Part shown: one piece after another, positions 33,873 to 43,580 of the stretch
Layout: each line of letters begins with the position of its first letter
Numbering within the stretch: the stretch's first letter is position 1
Assembly: GCA_016933025.1 (NCBI GenBank)
Contig: JAFGBT010000053.1
Location: forward strand, 1 to 64,000
DNA from: Spirochaetota bacterium
Lineage (GTDB): Bacteria > Spirochaetota > UBA4802 > UBA5550
Direction: 5' to 3'
Length of the DNA stretch: 64,000 nucleotides
Made by a program: the position numbers and the translations under genes
Notes under the pieces: generated by a model
The model's database searches: none
Told to the model about the DNA's origin: nothing
Seen by the model: the letters and a program-made list of their open reading frames with translations, nothing else

Positions 33873-35543
33873 ATGGCACTCATCAACGGCGGGCATCTGG
33901 TCGGCAAATATCTTAAACAGGTCGAGAACGTCGATATCGTGTTCGGCATATCGGGCGGGCACATCGAGTCGATGCTCGACGGCTTCACGGAGTACAAAAT
34001 CCGCACGATCGACGTGCGGCACGAGCAGGCGGCGGCAATGATGGCGCACGCCTGGTCCGTGTACACCGGGCGTCCGGGCGTCTGCTTCCTCACCGCGGGC
34101 CCCGGCTTCACCAACGGCCTCACCGGCATCGCGAACGCCTACCTCGACAACGCGCCGATGGTGGTGCTCTGCGGCAGGCACCCGCTCAGGGACGACCTCA
34201 CGGGCGCCCTGCAGGAGCTGAACCAGATGGACATCGTGAAGCCGATGACCAAGTGGGCGGCGACCTGCTACGACACGAAGCGGATACCGGAATACCTTTC
34301 AATCGCCTTCCGGCAGGCCATGGAGGGGAGGCCGGGACCGGTCTTCCTGGAGCTTCCGCCCGACATCCTGAACGTGAAGGTCGAGGAGTCACAGGCGCCC
34401 AAGCCCTCCCGCGCCACCAGGAAGTACACGGTCCACCCGGACGACGCCGATTTAAAAAACGCGGCCGACATCATCAACGGCGCGAAGAAGCCGCTCTTCC
34501 TCGGGGGGACCGGAATCGGATTCAGCGCCTGCGCCGAACAGCTCCGCGCCTTTGTGGACAAGAGCGGGATTCCCTTCATGCTCCTGAACAACGGCAGGGG
34601 CGAGCTACCGGACACCCATCCACTCTCGATATGGGACGCCGGCAACATCGGCATGATGGTCACCATCCAGCAGGCGGACGTGATCGTGTCGGCGGGGCTC
34701 AGGTTCAACTGGATCCTCCAGTCGGGCAAAATCATCCCGCCGGCGACGAAGCTGGTGCGGATCGACATCGATCCGCACGAGGTCGACCGGAACAGGACCG
34801 CGGACGCGGGCCTGGTGGGCGATGCCGGGTCGGTCCTGAAACAGCTCACGCCGCTGGTGCAGAAGCGGGACCACTCCGAGTGGCTCAAGACGCTCCGCGC
34901 GGCGAGCCGCTCCATGCTCGACTACGAGATAAGGACGCGCGAGAACCCCTCAGACCCGATACACCCGATACGGCTGGCGGCGCAGATCCGCTCGGTGACC
35001 GGCGAGGACGCGATGTACGTGGCCGACGGCGGCGACACAGTCTACTTCGGGCTCACCGGGTTCATGTCGAAGCACCGCGCCGGCGTCATCGGCACCTCGT
35101 CCGGCCTGCTGGGATGCCTGGGAACCGGCATCCCCTTCGCAATGGCTGCCAAGCTGGCGTACCCCGATCGCAACGTGGTGCTCCTCAACGGCGACGGCTC
35201 TTTCGGCTTCAACTCCATGGAGTTCGACACCATGGTGCGTCACAACATCCCGATTCTGTGCGTGGTGAACAACGACTGCGCCTGGGGCATGATCAAGCAC
35301 AGCCAGGAGCTTTCCATAGGAGCCGACCGGCTCCAGTGCTCCGAGCTCGGCACGCGGCGGTACGAGAAGATGGTGGAGGGCCTCGGCGGCCACGGCGAGT
35401 TCGTCACCAGGGATGAGGACATCGTCCCCGCCCTCGAGCGCGCCATCGCGTCGGGAAAGCCGGCGTGCGTGAACGTGATGACCGATCCGACGGTCACCAG
35501 CCCGGCGACTCCGCTGTTTTATCAATCGTTGAAGATGGAATGA
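33873..35543 (+). CDS. Thiamine diphosphate-dependent enzyme (acetolactate synthase/2-hydroxyacyl-CoA lyase-like)
   Basis: A 556-residue protein with the standard three ThDP domains: the N-terminal domain carries the activating glutamate in IDVRHEQAAAMMAHA, the central domain lies between about 190 and 330, and the C-terminal domain has the ThDP motif LLNGDGSFGFNSMEF...VVNND. Sequence style fits the acetolactate synthase-like/oxalyl-CoA decarboxylase branch; no ilvN or ilvC is nearby, so amino acid synthesis is unlikely. With the following alcohol dehydrogenase it may make and reduce an acyloin or aldehyde. AGGAGG precedes the start. Confidence 0.82.
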   Translation: MALINGGHLVGKYLKQVENVDIVFGISGGHIESMLDGFTEYKIRTIDVRHEQAAAMMAHAWSVYTGRPGVCFLTAGPGFTNGLTGIANAYLDNAPMVVLCGRHPLRDDLTGALQELNQMDIVKPMTKWAATCYDTKRIPEYLSIAFRQAMEGRPGPVFLELPPDILNVKVEESQAPKPSRATRKYTVHPDDADLKNAADIINGAKKPLFLGGTGIGFSACAEQLRAFVDKSGIPFMLLNNGRGELPDTHPLSIWDAGNIGMMVTIQQADVIVSAGLRFNWILQSGKIIPPATKLVRIDIDPHEVDRNRTADAGLVGDAGSVLKQLTPLVQKRDHSEWLKTLRAASRSMLDYEIRTRENPSDPIHPIRLAAQIRSVTGEDAMYVADGGDTVYFGLTGFMSKHRAGVIGTSSGLLGCLGTGIPFAMAAKLAYPDRNVVLLNGDGSFGFNSMEFDTMVRHNIPILCVVNNDCAWGMIKHSQELSIGADRLQCSELGTRRYEKMVEGLGGHGEFVTRDEDIVPALERAIASGKPACVNVMTDPTVTSPATPLFYQSLKME

Positions 35544-35548
35544 TATTG

Positions 35549-35586
35549 TTCCGTTAGCGGCGGGCTTAAGCCCGCCGCTAACGGAA
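35549..35586. repeat. Perfect 38-bp palindrome
   Basis: TTCCGTTAGCGGCGGGC and its exact complement meet at TTAA (centre 35567/35568). It lies five bases after one stop codon and 17 bases before the next start, inside the probable operon. It has no T-run. It could cap the upstream mRNA or be a dispersed palindrome like the CCCTTGCC copy at 43307-43346. Confidence 0.75.
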
Positions 35587-35603
35587 ATCAAGGAGATTAT
35601 AGC

Positions 35604-36815
35604 ATGAAAGCACTTCTGCTCAATCTCGATCCTCTGCGGTTTGTCGCGCTGAATATCCTGCGTCCCCTGAGCGTGAAATTCTGCTACACCGGGCCCTTCT
35701 CCACGGTGAAGCTCGCGGACATCCCCGAGCCGGAGCTCCCCTCGCAGGAGTGGCTCAAGATAAAAACGCGGCTCTGCGGCGTGTGCGGGAGCGACATCAA
35801 TCTCATGTTCATGAAGGATTCCCCCACTGCCATGCCCTTCACCTCGTTTCCCTGCGTGCCCGGCCACGAGTTCTGCGGAGAGGTGGTAGAGACCGGCAGG
35901 GACGTGACGGGCGTCAAAATCGGAGAACTGGTCACCGCCATTCCGGCCCTCGGCTGCGAGGCGCGCGGCATAAAGCCGGTGTGCAGAAGCTGCGCCGCCG
36001 GCATACCGGGGAACTGCGAGAACTTCGCCGAGGGCTCGCTCGCTCCCGGAATGTTCACCGGCATATGCAGCGACGTGGGCGGCGGCTTCGCAGAGTACGT
36101 CGTAGTGCACCGGAGCCAGGTGGTGCGGGTGCCGAAAGGGGTGTCGCAGCAATCGGCGGCGCTCACCGAGCCGCTCGCCGTCGGCCTGCAGGCAGTCCTT
36201 GACAACCTTCCCGGGAAGAACGACCGGGTGCTGGTCATCGGCGGCGGCGTGATCGGCGCCATGGTGATCAAGTCGATCCGGGGCCTCGGCATCGGCTGCG
36301 ACATCACGGCGGCGGAGCCGTCGCCCTTCGCCGCCGCGTACGCGAAGAAGTCGGGCGCCGACCGGACGGTGTCGGGCGATCTCATCAAGGCGGCAATCGA
36401 CGCGACGGGAGGCAGGGCGTACAAGCCGCTCCTCGGCGGGCCGGTCGTGATGGGCGGCTTCGACCGGGTATACGACACCGTGGGGCATCGCCATACCCTG
36501 AACACCTCCCTGCGGATACTGGCGACCGGCGGCACGCTCTCGGTCCTCGGCATCGGCGGAGACGCGAAGCTCGACCTGACCCCGCTCTGGCTCAAGCTCC
36601 AGACCGTCAAGGGCTGCTACGCCTACCGGGAGAATCCGGTGAAGGGCGGGAGGAAGCAGGCCTTCAACATGGCCCTCGACATGATCGCCGTCGGGAAGGT
36701 GCATGTTGACGACATGCTCACGCACAGGTTCAGGCTCGAGGATTACAAGAAGATGATCGAGACCAATGTGAGCAAGGGTAAATACAAAGCGATGAAGACG
36801 GCGTTTGAGTTTTAG
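35604..36815 (+). CDS. Zinc-type alcohol dehydrogenase (MDR superfamily)
   Basis: A 403-residue medium-chain dehydrogenase. Catalytic zinc ligands: CGVCGSD (Cys, about residue 58) and PGHEFCGEV (His-Glu), with further cysteines (PVCRSCAAGIPGNCENF) for the structural zinc site. The nucleotide-binding motif is VLVIGGGVIGAMV and is followed by a Rossmann fold. Alcohols or sugars are the usual substrates. It follows the ThDP enzyme behind AAGGAG; the pair suggests conversion of a keto or acyloin product. Confidence 0.86.
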   Translation: MKALLLNLDPLRFVALNILRPLSVKFCYTGPFSTVKLADIPEPELPSQEWLKIKTRLCGVCGSDINLMFMKDSPTAMPFTSFPCVPGHEFCGEVVETGRDVTGVKIGELVTAIPALGCEARGIKPVCRSCAAGIPGNCENFAEGSLAPGMFTGICSDVGGGFAEYVVVHRSQVVRVPKGVSQQSAALTEPLAVGLQAVLDNLPGKNDRVLVIGGGVIGAMVIKSIRGLGIGCDITAAEPSPFAAAYAKKSGADRTVSGDLIKAAIDATGGRAYKPLLGGPVVMGGFDRVYDTVGHRHTLNTSLRILATGGTLSVLGIGGDAKLDLTPLWLKLQTVKGCYAYRENPVKGGRKQAFNMALDMIAVGKVHVDDMLTHRFRLEDYKKMIETNVSKGKYKAMKTAFEF

Positions 36816-36924
36816 AAGTGTGGGGTCCGGGGGCGAAGCCTTTTCGGTAATTTAAACACCTGAAGCAAATAAAAAATATCTGATTGCATCTGCAGCCAAA
36901 TAAACATATAGTATTTTCACGATC

Positions 36925-37419
36925 TCAAGGCAGGACAAGTCTTATTATAGCTTCAATATTTTTTTTACTATAACCCTCAAACCGTCCTAATATTCTGCGT
37001 TTTTTAGAAATAACAAAAGTGACTGGATATCTTTTTACGCCAAATTTCATTTGAATTGATCCGAGTGTATCTGAATAGGATATATCATAAATACCAAACC
37101 TTGCCGCCTCTGGGGAAACTGCTTGCGGGGTTTCATTAAACACAAACATTAGGCGAGAACCTTTAGATCTTTTTACAATATCCACAAGCTCTGGTATCTC
37201 TTTTTTACAGGGTCTACAATAAATTGAAGTAAAGTTTATTATGACAACGTTGTCATTTGCAAGTTTGTTGAGCATTGCATATAATATTAGGCGAACGCCG
37301 TCAAGATTATAAAAAGCGACATTTGGTGCTTCATTATTTAATGCGCCAATATCATCATTATTAGAAAACAAGGTAGTTAGTATTATGAATAATTCAAAAA
37401 TATATATTGCCCGTTTCAT
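36925..37419 (-). CDS. Thioredoxin-like protein (TlpA/ResA type)
   Basis: A 164-residue protein with a hydrophobic N-terminal export or anchor segment (1-19) and a thioredoxin fold with the active site CRPC (Cys68, Cys71) and a cis-proline region (KRYPVTFVIS). It would reduce or oxidise thiols outside the cytoplasm. It is the third gene of an apparent operon with a DUF1573 protein and a CsgG-like protein and is in low-GC DNA. Confidence 0.8.
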   Translation of the reverse strand: MKRAIYIFELFIILTTLFSNNDDIGALNNEAPNVAFYNLDGVRLILYAMLNKLANDNVVIINFTSIYCRPCKKEIPELVDIVKRSKGSRLMFVFNETPQAVSPEAARFGIYDISYSDTLGSIQMKFGVKRYPVTFVISKKRRILGRFEGYSKKNIEAIIRLVLP

Positions 37420-37449
37420 TTTTTAACAGATTTAATTTGGCATTTTAGG

Positions 37450-37824
37450 TTAATTTATTACCACAGCCTTTATTGTGATCTCAACTACTTCGTTCTTGGG
37501 GTCATTCGTATATATATAAATATATTTAATCACTTCGTTGCTGTAATCCTCGGAATTGAAATGTATTTCCAAAACTCCATCTCCACCCGGTTTGATTTCA
37601 TTGGTTTTAACAAAAGAACTAACACATCCGCAATAGCTTTCAATTTTTTTTATTTTTAATAAAGCCGTGCCTCTATTCCAAAAAAGTATTTTAGCGGTAT
37701 AAACAGCATGTGGTTTGATAATTCCAAAATTATAATTTTCTGTCTCAAACACGATCCGAGGCTGTGGAATAATTAATGTTATTAAGACAGTAAAATGGAG
37801 TATCGGTATAGCACCATGCTGCAT
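37450..37824 (-). CDS. DUF1573 family protein
   Basis: A 124-residue immunoglobulin-like protein. A hydrophobic leader (about 1-20) is followed by the FGIIKPHAVYTAKILFWNRG, KIKKIESYCGCVSSF and YIYTNDPKNEVVEITIKA pattern typical of DUF1573, including its YCGC cysteine pair. These proteins are exported and have no known reaction. The cysteine pair is interesting beside a thioredoxin-like protein 30 bases downstream. Confidence 0.78.
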   Translation of the reverse strand: MQHGAIPILHFTVLITLIIPQPRIVFETENYNFGIIKPHAVYTAKILFWNRGTALLKIKKIESYCGCVSSFVKTNEIKPGGDGVLEIHFNSEDYSNEVIKYIYIYTNDPKNEVVEITIKAVVIN

Positions 37825-37865
37825 GTATTGACTTCCCCGTAAATATTACCAGATATAAAAAGCTC

Positions 37866-39764
37866 TCAGAATCTGTATGTAATATACGCTCCCATCAGCC
37901 TGTCGTTTGAATATCTCAAACGAGTGATTGCCTCGTTCGACCCATTTTTGTATAATATATTGAAAGAGATACTTCCATTTGCCATTTTCTTTTTCAAAAT
38001 TTTATAGAATAAATATTTATACGTGAAATAGATAGCCGGGATAACTGCAGCAGCGCTTACCGAATAAAATACAATGGTGAGAATAGAATACGTGTCAGCT
38101 TCGTCTTTCTTTTTTCTTACTTCATTGTGCAGGCGTGTCGCCAGAATAATATTCGCTGCCATACTGTATTTATCATGCAGAGAATTGTATTCTGAATAAG
38201 CATCATTATATAATACATGAAACGTTATTCCGCAACCCAGTGTCAAAAGACAGATGGAGTCAAATATGAGAGCGCAGGCACCGTAATATTGACTGTTTAA
38301 TTCCTTATTATAATAATCTATATCACTTGCCTTGTATGAATATCTAAGGGTTGAACACGTTTTTTTATAGATATCCTCTGCCTGGTCTGTTATCAGCATT
38401 TTATTATAACCCAGAATATACTTGGTATTCTTCAGTATTTTTTTAGCATTCATGTTATTCCCGCGAATATTCAAGTATTCAGCCTGATTGCACAAGGAAG
38501 TAACGCGGTTTAACAGCCATGCTTTACCTGTTTCATATGTGATCGTCCGTTTTGTGGTTATCCTGGACCTGTAGTCGTCAATTATCTTGTGTTTTATGCC
38601 TGACTCCTCAAGCTGGGACAGAGCGTTATCGTAGTCTGACAGGGCAGATAAAAACCTGTATTCACGATATCTGTCTTCCGCGCTTGATTCATGTATGCCG
38701 CTTTTCAAAGAATACAGCCTGGCAAGTCTTTGTATAAGAGTATTGTCAATGTAGGCTGTATCATTTTGATATTCTTCGGGTATTTTTCTTAAAATTGCTT
38801 TTATTGAGAAATATTGATTGATGCTTGATTCAATTATTTTTTCATTTATTTTATCGTGACTGTTAATCCAGTTATCAGCTTTTTTTATCATGGCAACAAC
38901 TTCGGCTTTGTATGTTGCGGAAATTCTTTCATGAACCTGAGTAATGAATGTATTGATTTTTATTTTATTTTCTTCTCTGAGACTTTCATTTATTTTAATT
39001 AATACCGACTGGTATCTGTCGCGCGCTTCGATGAAATCGTTGTCTTTATATAAAATATCTCCTTCTTTAATCAGCTCGCCAAGATAATCAAGAACACGTA
39101 TGATTGTTTCATTGTCCGCCTGGTTTCTGTAAATCTCCATGGAACGGTTCATTTCTGCAATACTCATATTCTGGATATCAGCCCTGTGAACTTTATTGAT
39201 TTCATTATTATCAATTACTAATTCTGTTGACACATCTCCGGGAGCCCTGGAGAGGTCTATCGAGTAAGAATTGTTCATCAGCTTTTTGGCGCATTCGCGG
39301 CAGAACCATTCGAGCTGGCTCTCCAGCAGCGCGACCATGACAAACGATTTCTTTTTTTGCGTCAGAGTCTTGCTGTCCCGTTCGAGATTGGTCAGCTTGA
39401 TGACGAGCTTGTTGTTTTCCCGTGACACCGAGCCGTATATGATCTCGTCGGCATCAATGGCATCGGCGATCTTCATGGCGCACGACTCGGCATCGCATTT
39501 TACCGTCATAAGCAATGCCGCCTGCTTGAACATGACCTTGATGTCATCATCAGTGACAAGCTGATATTTGTTGCTGTAGCCTTCGAGGAGTGACAGCACA
39601 AGATAGTCTCTTACTTTTTGTGATACCCTTTCATAAACGCCTGTATGTGCAATGATGGAATGGACATAAAGGCTTTTTTTCCCTGCCGCCTCTGCCGGGA
39701 AGGAGAAAAACAGAGTAAATATTATTCCTGAAATGGATATACATCTGAAAAAAGATAAATACAT
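37866..39764 (-). CDS. CsgG-like exported protein with C-terminal membrane segments
   Basis: A 632-residue protein with a signal peptide (1-27, ends in AEAA). Residues about 35-160 resemble the CsgG/CurA-like nucleating domain (VYERVSQKVRDYLVLSLLEG, CAMKIADAIDADEIIYGSV), a form common in spirochaetes. A long helical region (about 200-490) may be TPR-like. Two hydrophobic segments (about 507-525 and 563-588) are followed by a short beta-rich tail ending with LMGAYITYRF. The role may be as an outer-membrane or surface assembly factor. The start was set at the ATG behind GAGGGGGG. Confidence 0.7.
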   Translation of the reverse strand: MYLSFFRCISISGIIFTLFFSFPAEAAGKKSLYVHSIIAHTGVYERVSQKVRDYLVLSLLEGYSNKYQLVTDDDIKVMFKQAALLMTVKCDAESCAMKIADAIDADEIIYGSVSRENNKLVIKLTNLERDSKTLTQKKKSFVMVALLESQLEWFCRECAKKLMNNSYSIDLSRAPGDVSTELVIDNNEINKVHRADIQNMSIAEMNRSMEIYRNQADNETIIRVLDYLGELIKEGDILYKDNDFIEARDRYQSVLIKINESLREENKIKINTFITQVHERISATYKAEVVAMIKKADNWINSHDKINEKIIESSINQYFSIKAILRKIPEEYQNDTAYIDNTLIQRLARLYSLKSGIHESSAEDRYREYRFLSALSDYDNALSQLEESGIKHKIIDDYRSRITTKRTITYETGKAWLLNRVTSLCNQAEYLNIRGNNMNAKKILKNTKYILGYNKMLITDQAEDIYKKTCSTLRYSYKASDIDYYNKELNSQYYGACALIFDSICLLTLGCGITFHVLYNDAYSEYNSLHDKYSMAANIILATRLHNEVRKKKDEADTYSILTIVFYSVSAAAVIPAIYFTYKYLFYKILKKKMANGSISFNILYKNGSNEAITRLRYSNDRLMGAYITYRF

Positions 39765-39930
39765 GTACCCCCCCTCTTCCTGAAGCATCATATAAACAGC
39801 GAAAAACTAATAAGTCGCGTCCGGAGTCTGAAACATCCGGATATGATTAAAATGATTTGTTTATTCCTTGTAATTTATTAAAAATTTATCCCATACGAAT
39901 GTAGATAAATAATATACTATTCAAATATTA

Positions 39931-42801
39931 TTACTCTTTATACTCAAATGCTCCTATATCGGGATATCCATCATTTCTTTCTTCTCCATCTTTATCAGTT
40001 GCAGGTGCGACTGATGCATTTGCTGCATTAATGCAGTATGACCAACTACGCAGATGTAGATCACTGTTTGAATCAATAAAAGCGGGATTCTCATTAATAT
40101 TTCCGCTTCCGGAAAACCCTCCTCCTTGAATATTTGAATAGGTCACATTGCAAACACTGGTATCTGCATTATAAATTTGATTTAATGAACCTAATGCATA
40201 GTTGTAATATATAACTGAATTTATAATTGTAAGTTCGCTATCACTAAAGTTATAAATCCCACCACCGTGTCCATCAGTTGCTTCATTTGATGAAAAAGAG
40301 CAGTTTATTATATTAATGGGGTAATGCTCATAATCTCCCTTTGTAGTAACGATTGCGCCCCCATGCAGGTCACTATAATTAGAAACAAATTCACAATTTA
40401 CAACATCTACTTTTTCATCATACAATCCAACCTCAAGATAAACCGCACCTCCATAATAATCAGATTCATTTCTATAAAATCTTGAACTGGATAATACCCC
40501 AGCGCTATCATCGATATAGATGGCACCACCATAAGCAAGTTGATCACCGTCATCATCAGCAAAATTCATATAAAAATCACAATTTTGTATTGCAAATGTA
40601 CAATCGTTCAGATTTAAGGCACCTCCCTCACCATCATTCCCCCATCCATTGGCATAATTATAATAAAAAGTACAATCAGAAATATTAATAGAGGAACCTA
40701 ATACGGAATAAATCACTCCTCCCCTGGCTGCTTCATTATGATCAAAGTTGCAATTCGCAAAATTAATCGATCCCCCACTAAGGAATACAGCCCCTCCATT
40801 ATTTGATTGATTATCAGTAAAAATACAGTTTGATATTGTAAAGTTTGTAGCACCTGAAGTCAGTCCACATCCATCCCTGTTGGTATTAACACCTCCAGTA
40901 ATTTTAAAGCCATCTAATATTACATTATTTGCACCAGTTATAACTCTATGAACAACACTCTGTCCATTAAGAGTGCTAATATTTGTCTCCAAGTGGCGAT
41001 CGGTTATTAAGTTTTCAGATCCAGAAAAACCGCCATAAACATCAACATCTGTTTTTAAAGCAAGTAATGTTTCATCAGTACCATTCCTGTAATATGTTCC
41101 TGCTTTTACCCAGACTTCTTCACCAGATGTTGCGGCCGAAACTCCTACTTGTATTGTTTGAAAAGCAGAAGCCCATGTTGCACCGTCACCTCCGGAACTT
41201 GCAGCGGAATCAACATACCATACTTTTGATCCTATTGTAAAAACCGCATCAGAAGAATCAGTCACGCTGCTTCCGTCTGCATCGGTGACTCTTACAAGAG
41301 CATCGCTTGCTGTAGGAGATGCAACAGTCCACGAGTAATTTCCTAAATTGACAACAGGACTGCCCCCATCTATATATTCCCATGCTCCATTTCTGTATAA
41401 TTCAATACGAACATTTTCTATTCCCTCAGAATCCCAGATAATAGATTGTGGTGTGCCTACTCGCCACAACTCTTCGCCATTGGGTGATGATATTGTAATT
41501 ACCCTGTATATATCGATATCATACTCCAATACCAGCTGAGATAATTCAACACCGAGGTTGCTATTGCAATCTATAATTAAAGTCCTTCCATTGCCAACAG
41601 TCCATGATGAAGATGGACTTATGGTCAGCGTGTCATCTGTATATGTATTTGTTGACCAGGAACCGGTATTTGCTTCTGACGCCATATCCCCGCTTATTAC
41701 TAAACTATCAGGGTTCATTGGCTGATCAAATCTTACAATAATCGGACTATTAATATATATCGTAGTTCCACCTGCAGGGCTGACATCGTAGACATTTGGA
41801 GAAGGGTACTCTATGGTATAAATGTCCTCTGTTATTTCACTGTCTTTCATTCCATCTTTAACGGCAATTGCTCTTATTGTCATCATTGTGCCATTGCCTT
41901 CCACAGGGATGCCATCCGGGGTCGTTGAATACTCTTTTGATGTTGATGATGTTAACGGATCGGTGCCATCTGTTGTATAATATATAGTAGCATCTTCTGT
42001 TGGGCATGATATCTCAACAATCTTATCTTCAGGGTATGTGTCCCCTGGTATGCTGAATTGTGGCGTGGAAACCTTGTCATAGTCAATGGTATAAGTAGCT
42101 TCTGCAATATCACTCTCCAATATCTCATTCTTAACTGCAATCGCCTTTATTGTTATGGTTACCGCTGTTGTAGAATTTCCTTCCACAGATATACCATAAG
42201 GAGTTGGGGGATATTCTTGTGCTGTTAAAGAAGTTAAAGGATCAGTGCTATCTGTCGTATAATATACAATAGCATCATCTATAGAGCATAATATCTCAAC
42301 AAATATATCATAATTATAAAGATTTTCCAGAGGATTAAATGTAATTATTGGTCCCTCGGCGATAGTAAAACTAAAGTCTGAATAACTTTTTTTTAACATT
42401 AATTGATTTAAGTCGCTACTTATAAATCCATCCAGATTTACAGTATATCTGGTACCAGATTTTAAAAATGATAATGGTGTAATTATAAATCTTGTAGATG
42501 TCTCATCAAATGAGGTTTCGTATACAAGTTCAGGCGAAATGACAACAGACCATCCGGTTTTCTTTACAGGACGGCTGAATGTGATAATGATATTAGTATC
42601 AGGATTAACCGATTCTTGATTATTATACGGTGAAAAACTTGCCGTTAGTTCATCGGGAAAGAAGGCATCGCCTTTTAGATCATAAGGATTATAAAACTTA
42701 ATTGAATCATTAAATGTCAGTAGATCATGGCAGGATGGCACAGGCAGTATCGCTGTTATTATGAAAATTCTCAATAATTTAAGGAGCCTTTCGTTTAACA
42801 T
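39931..42801 (-). CDS. Large beta-helix lipoprotein with chitobiase-type domains
   Basis: A 956-residue lipoprotein (PVPSC, Cys24). In order: a Big_5-like domain (about 48-150), two chitobiase/hexosaminidase C-terminal-like domains (about 152-240 and 245-330; each with YYTTDSTDPLTS or YYTTDGTDPLTS), a second Big_5-like domain (332-436), a Ser/Thr-rich Kre9-type domain (about 437-525), and a right-handed beta-helix (528-956) with Pro-free turns such as NNGGAVFLSGG, YGGAIYIDDSAG and HGGAIVTT. It ends with DIGAFEYKE, as in 'choice-of-anchor Q' proteins. It is a surface adhesin or polysaccharide-binding protein. GGGAGG upstream. Confidence 0.83.
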   Translation of the reverse strand: MLNERLLKLLRIFIITAILPVPSCHDLLTFNDSIKFYNPYDLKGDAFFPDELTASFSPYNNQESVNPDTNIIITFSRPVKKTGWSVVISPELVYETSFDETSTRFIITPLSFLKSGTRYTVNLDGFISSDLNQLMLKKSYSDFSFTIAEGPIITFNPLENLYNYDIFVEILCSIDDAIVYYTTDSTDPLTSLTAQEYPPTPYGISVEGNSTTAVTITIKAIAVKNEILESDIAEATYTIDYDKVSTPQFSIPGDTYPEDKIVEISCPTEDATIYYTTDGTDPLTSSTSKEYSTTPDGIPVEGNGTMMTIRAIAVKDGMKDSEITEDIYTIEYPSPNVYDVSPAGGTTIYINSPIIVRFDQPMNPDSLVISGDMASEANTGSWSTNTYTDDTLTISPSSSWTVGNGRTLIIDCNSNLGVELSQLVLEYDIDIYRVITISSPNGEELWRVGTPQSIIWDSEGIENVRIELYRNGAWEYIDGGSPVVNLGNYSWTVASPTASDALVRVTDADGSSVTDSSDAVFTIGSKVWYVDSAASSGGDGATWASAFQTIQVGVSAATSGEEVWVKAGTYYRNGTDETLLALKTDVDVYGGFSGSENLITDRHLETNISTLNGQSVVHRVITGANNVILDGFKITGGVNTNRDGCGLTSGATNFTISNCIFTDNQSNNGGAVFLSGGSINFANCNFDHNEAARGGVIYSVLGSSINISDCTFYYNYANGWGNDGEGGALNLNDCTFAIQNCDFYMNFADDDGDQLAYGGAIYIDDSAGVLSSSRFYRNESDYYGGAVYLEVGLYDEKVDVVNCEFVSNYSDLHGGAIVTTKGDYEHYPINIINCSFSSNEATDGHGGGIYNFSDSELTIINSVIYYNYALGSLNQIYNADTSVCNVTYSNIQGGGFSGSGNINENPAFIDSNSDLHLRSWSYCINAANASVAPATDKDGEERNDGYPDIGAFEYKE

Positions 42802-43580
42802 GATTGCCTCCCGAATGTAAAAAATAGTACATTTCCTTGTCGTTCGTACAGGCCCAATCGGCGAGACGAGCTTTCTCGGTATTTACCCCGGTCATCTTGA
42901 TGCCATCCACCCTGCCAAAAAAAACGCAGGACAAGTAGCCCTTATCTTAATGCGACTCGCGAAAATTGTTAAAAATAAACAAATTTAGAAGAATGTGCAC
43001 CCATGGATATTACAACAACAGTTAGTTTATATTTCAAGAAAATTTTGGGCAGTATCGGTATTTTTTAAGCCGCTTTTCAACATTTATAATCTCTTGAGGG
43101 TTAATTCCCCCAACTCTGCTGCAGGAAGAATTCATTAACTAAATGATTATGCGCCTCTTGCAGGGGTGGATTTCAACCGGCTCCTGGTAGAAGCGAAAAA
43201 AAATTCCCTCCACAAAAATTTTTTCGCCTTTTTCCCGGCCGAATCGACGCGTTAATATCAGGAGAAGAAATTTCCCAAGGGGGAAGGTTTGAGTTATTGA
43301 TGCCGCCCCTTGCCAGCGACGGGTTTAAACCTGCCGTTGGCAAGGGTGGGTTGATTAATGTGCTATATAACAATAGTTTGGTATAACGTTCTTAATCAGT
43401 TTTAATCTTAATATTTTAGGCCAATGAAATGCATTTGTCACATTTGCTTAATTTGATTTACCATGCTGAAGAATATAATTGGAAAGGATTATTTTGGTCT
43501 TATTGAGGCACATTGATCCGGGAATAGATTCATTTTTATTCAAAAAAAATGATATAGTAATAAAAAAATGGAGGATCTAT
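42802..43580. other. Low-GC gap between divergent surface genes
   Basis: About 780 bp with no credible gene. It has A-rich runs and a GGTTAATTCCCCC-like stretch, plus the imperfect 40-bp palindrome at 43307-43346. Both the lipoprotein gene on the left and the protease gene on the right must start from promoters here, but no convincing -35/-10 pair was identified. Confidence 0.45.
43307..43346. repeat. Imperfect 40-bp palindrome
   Basis: CCCTTGCCAGCGACGGG and its near complement meet at TTTAAA (centre 43326/43327) with three mismatches per arm. The style is similar to the 38-bp palindrome at 35549-35586. Possible transcription terminator or mobile palindrome. Confidence 0.55.
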
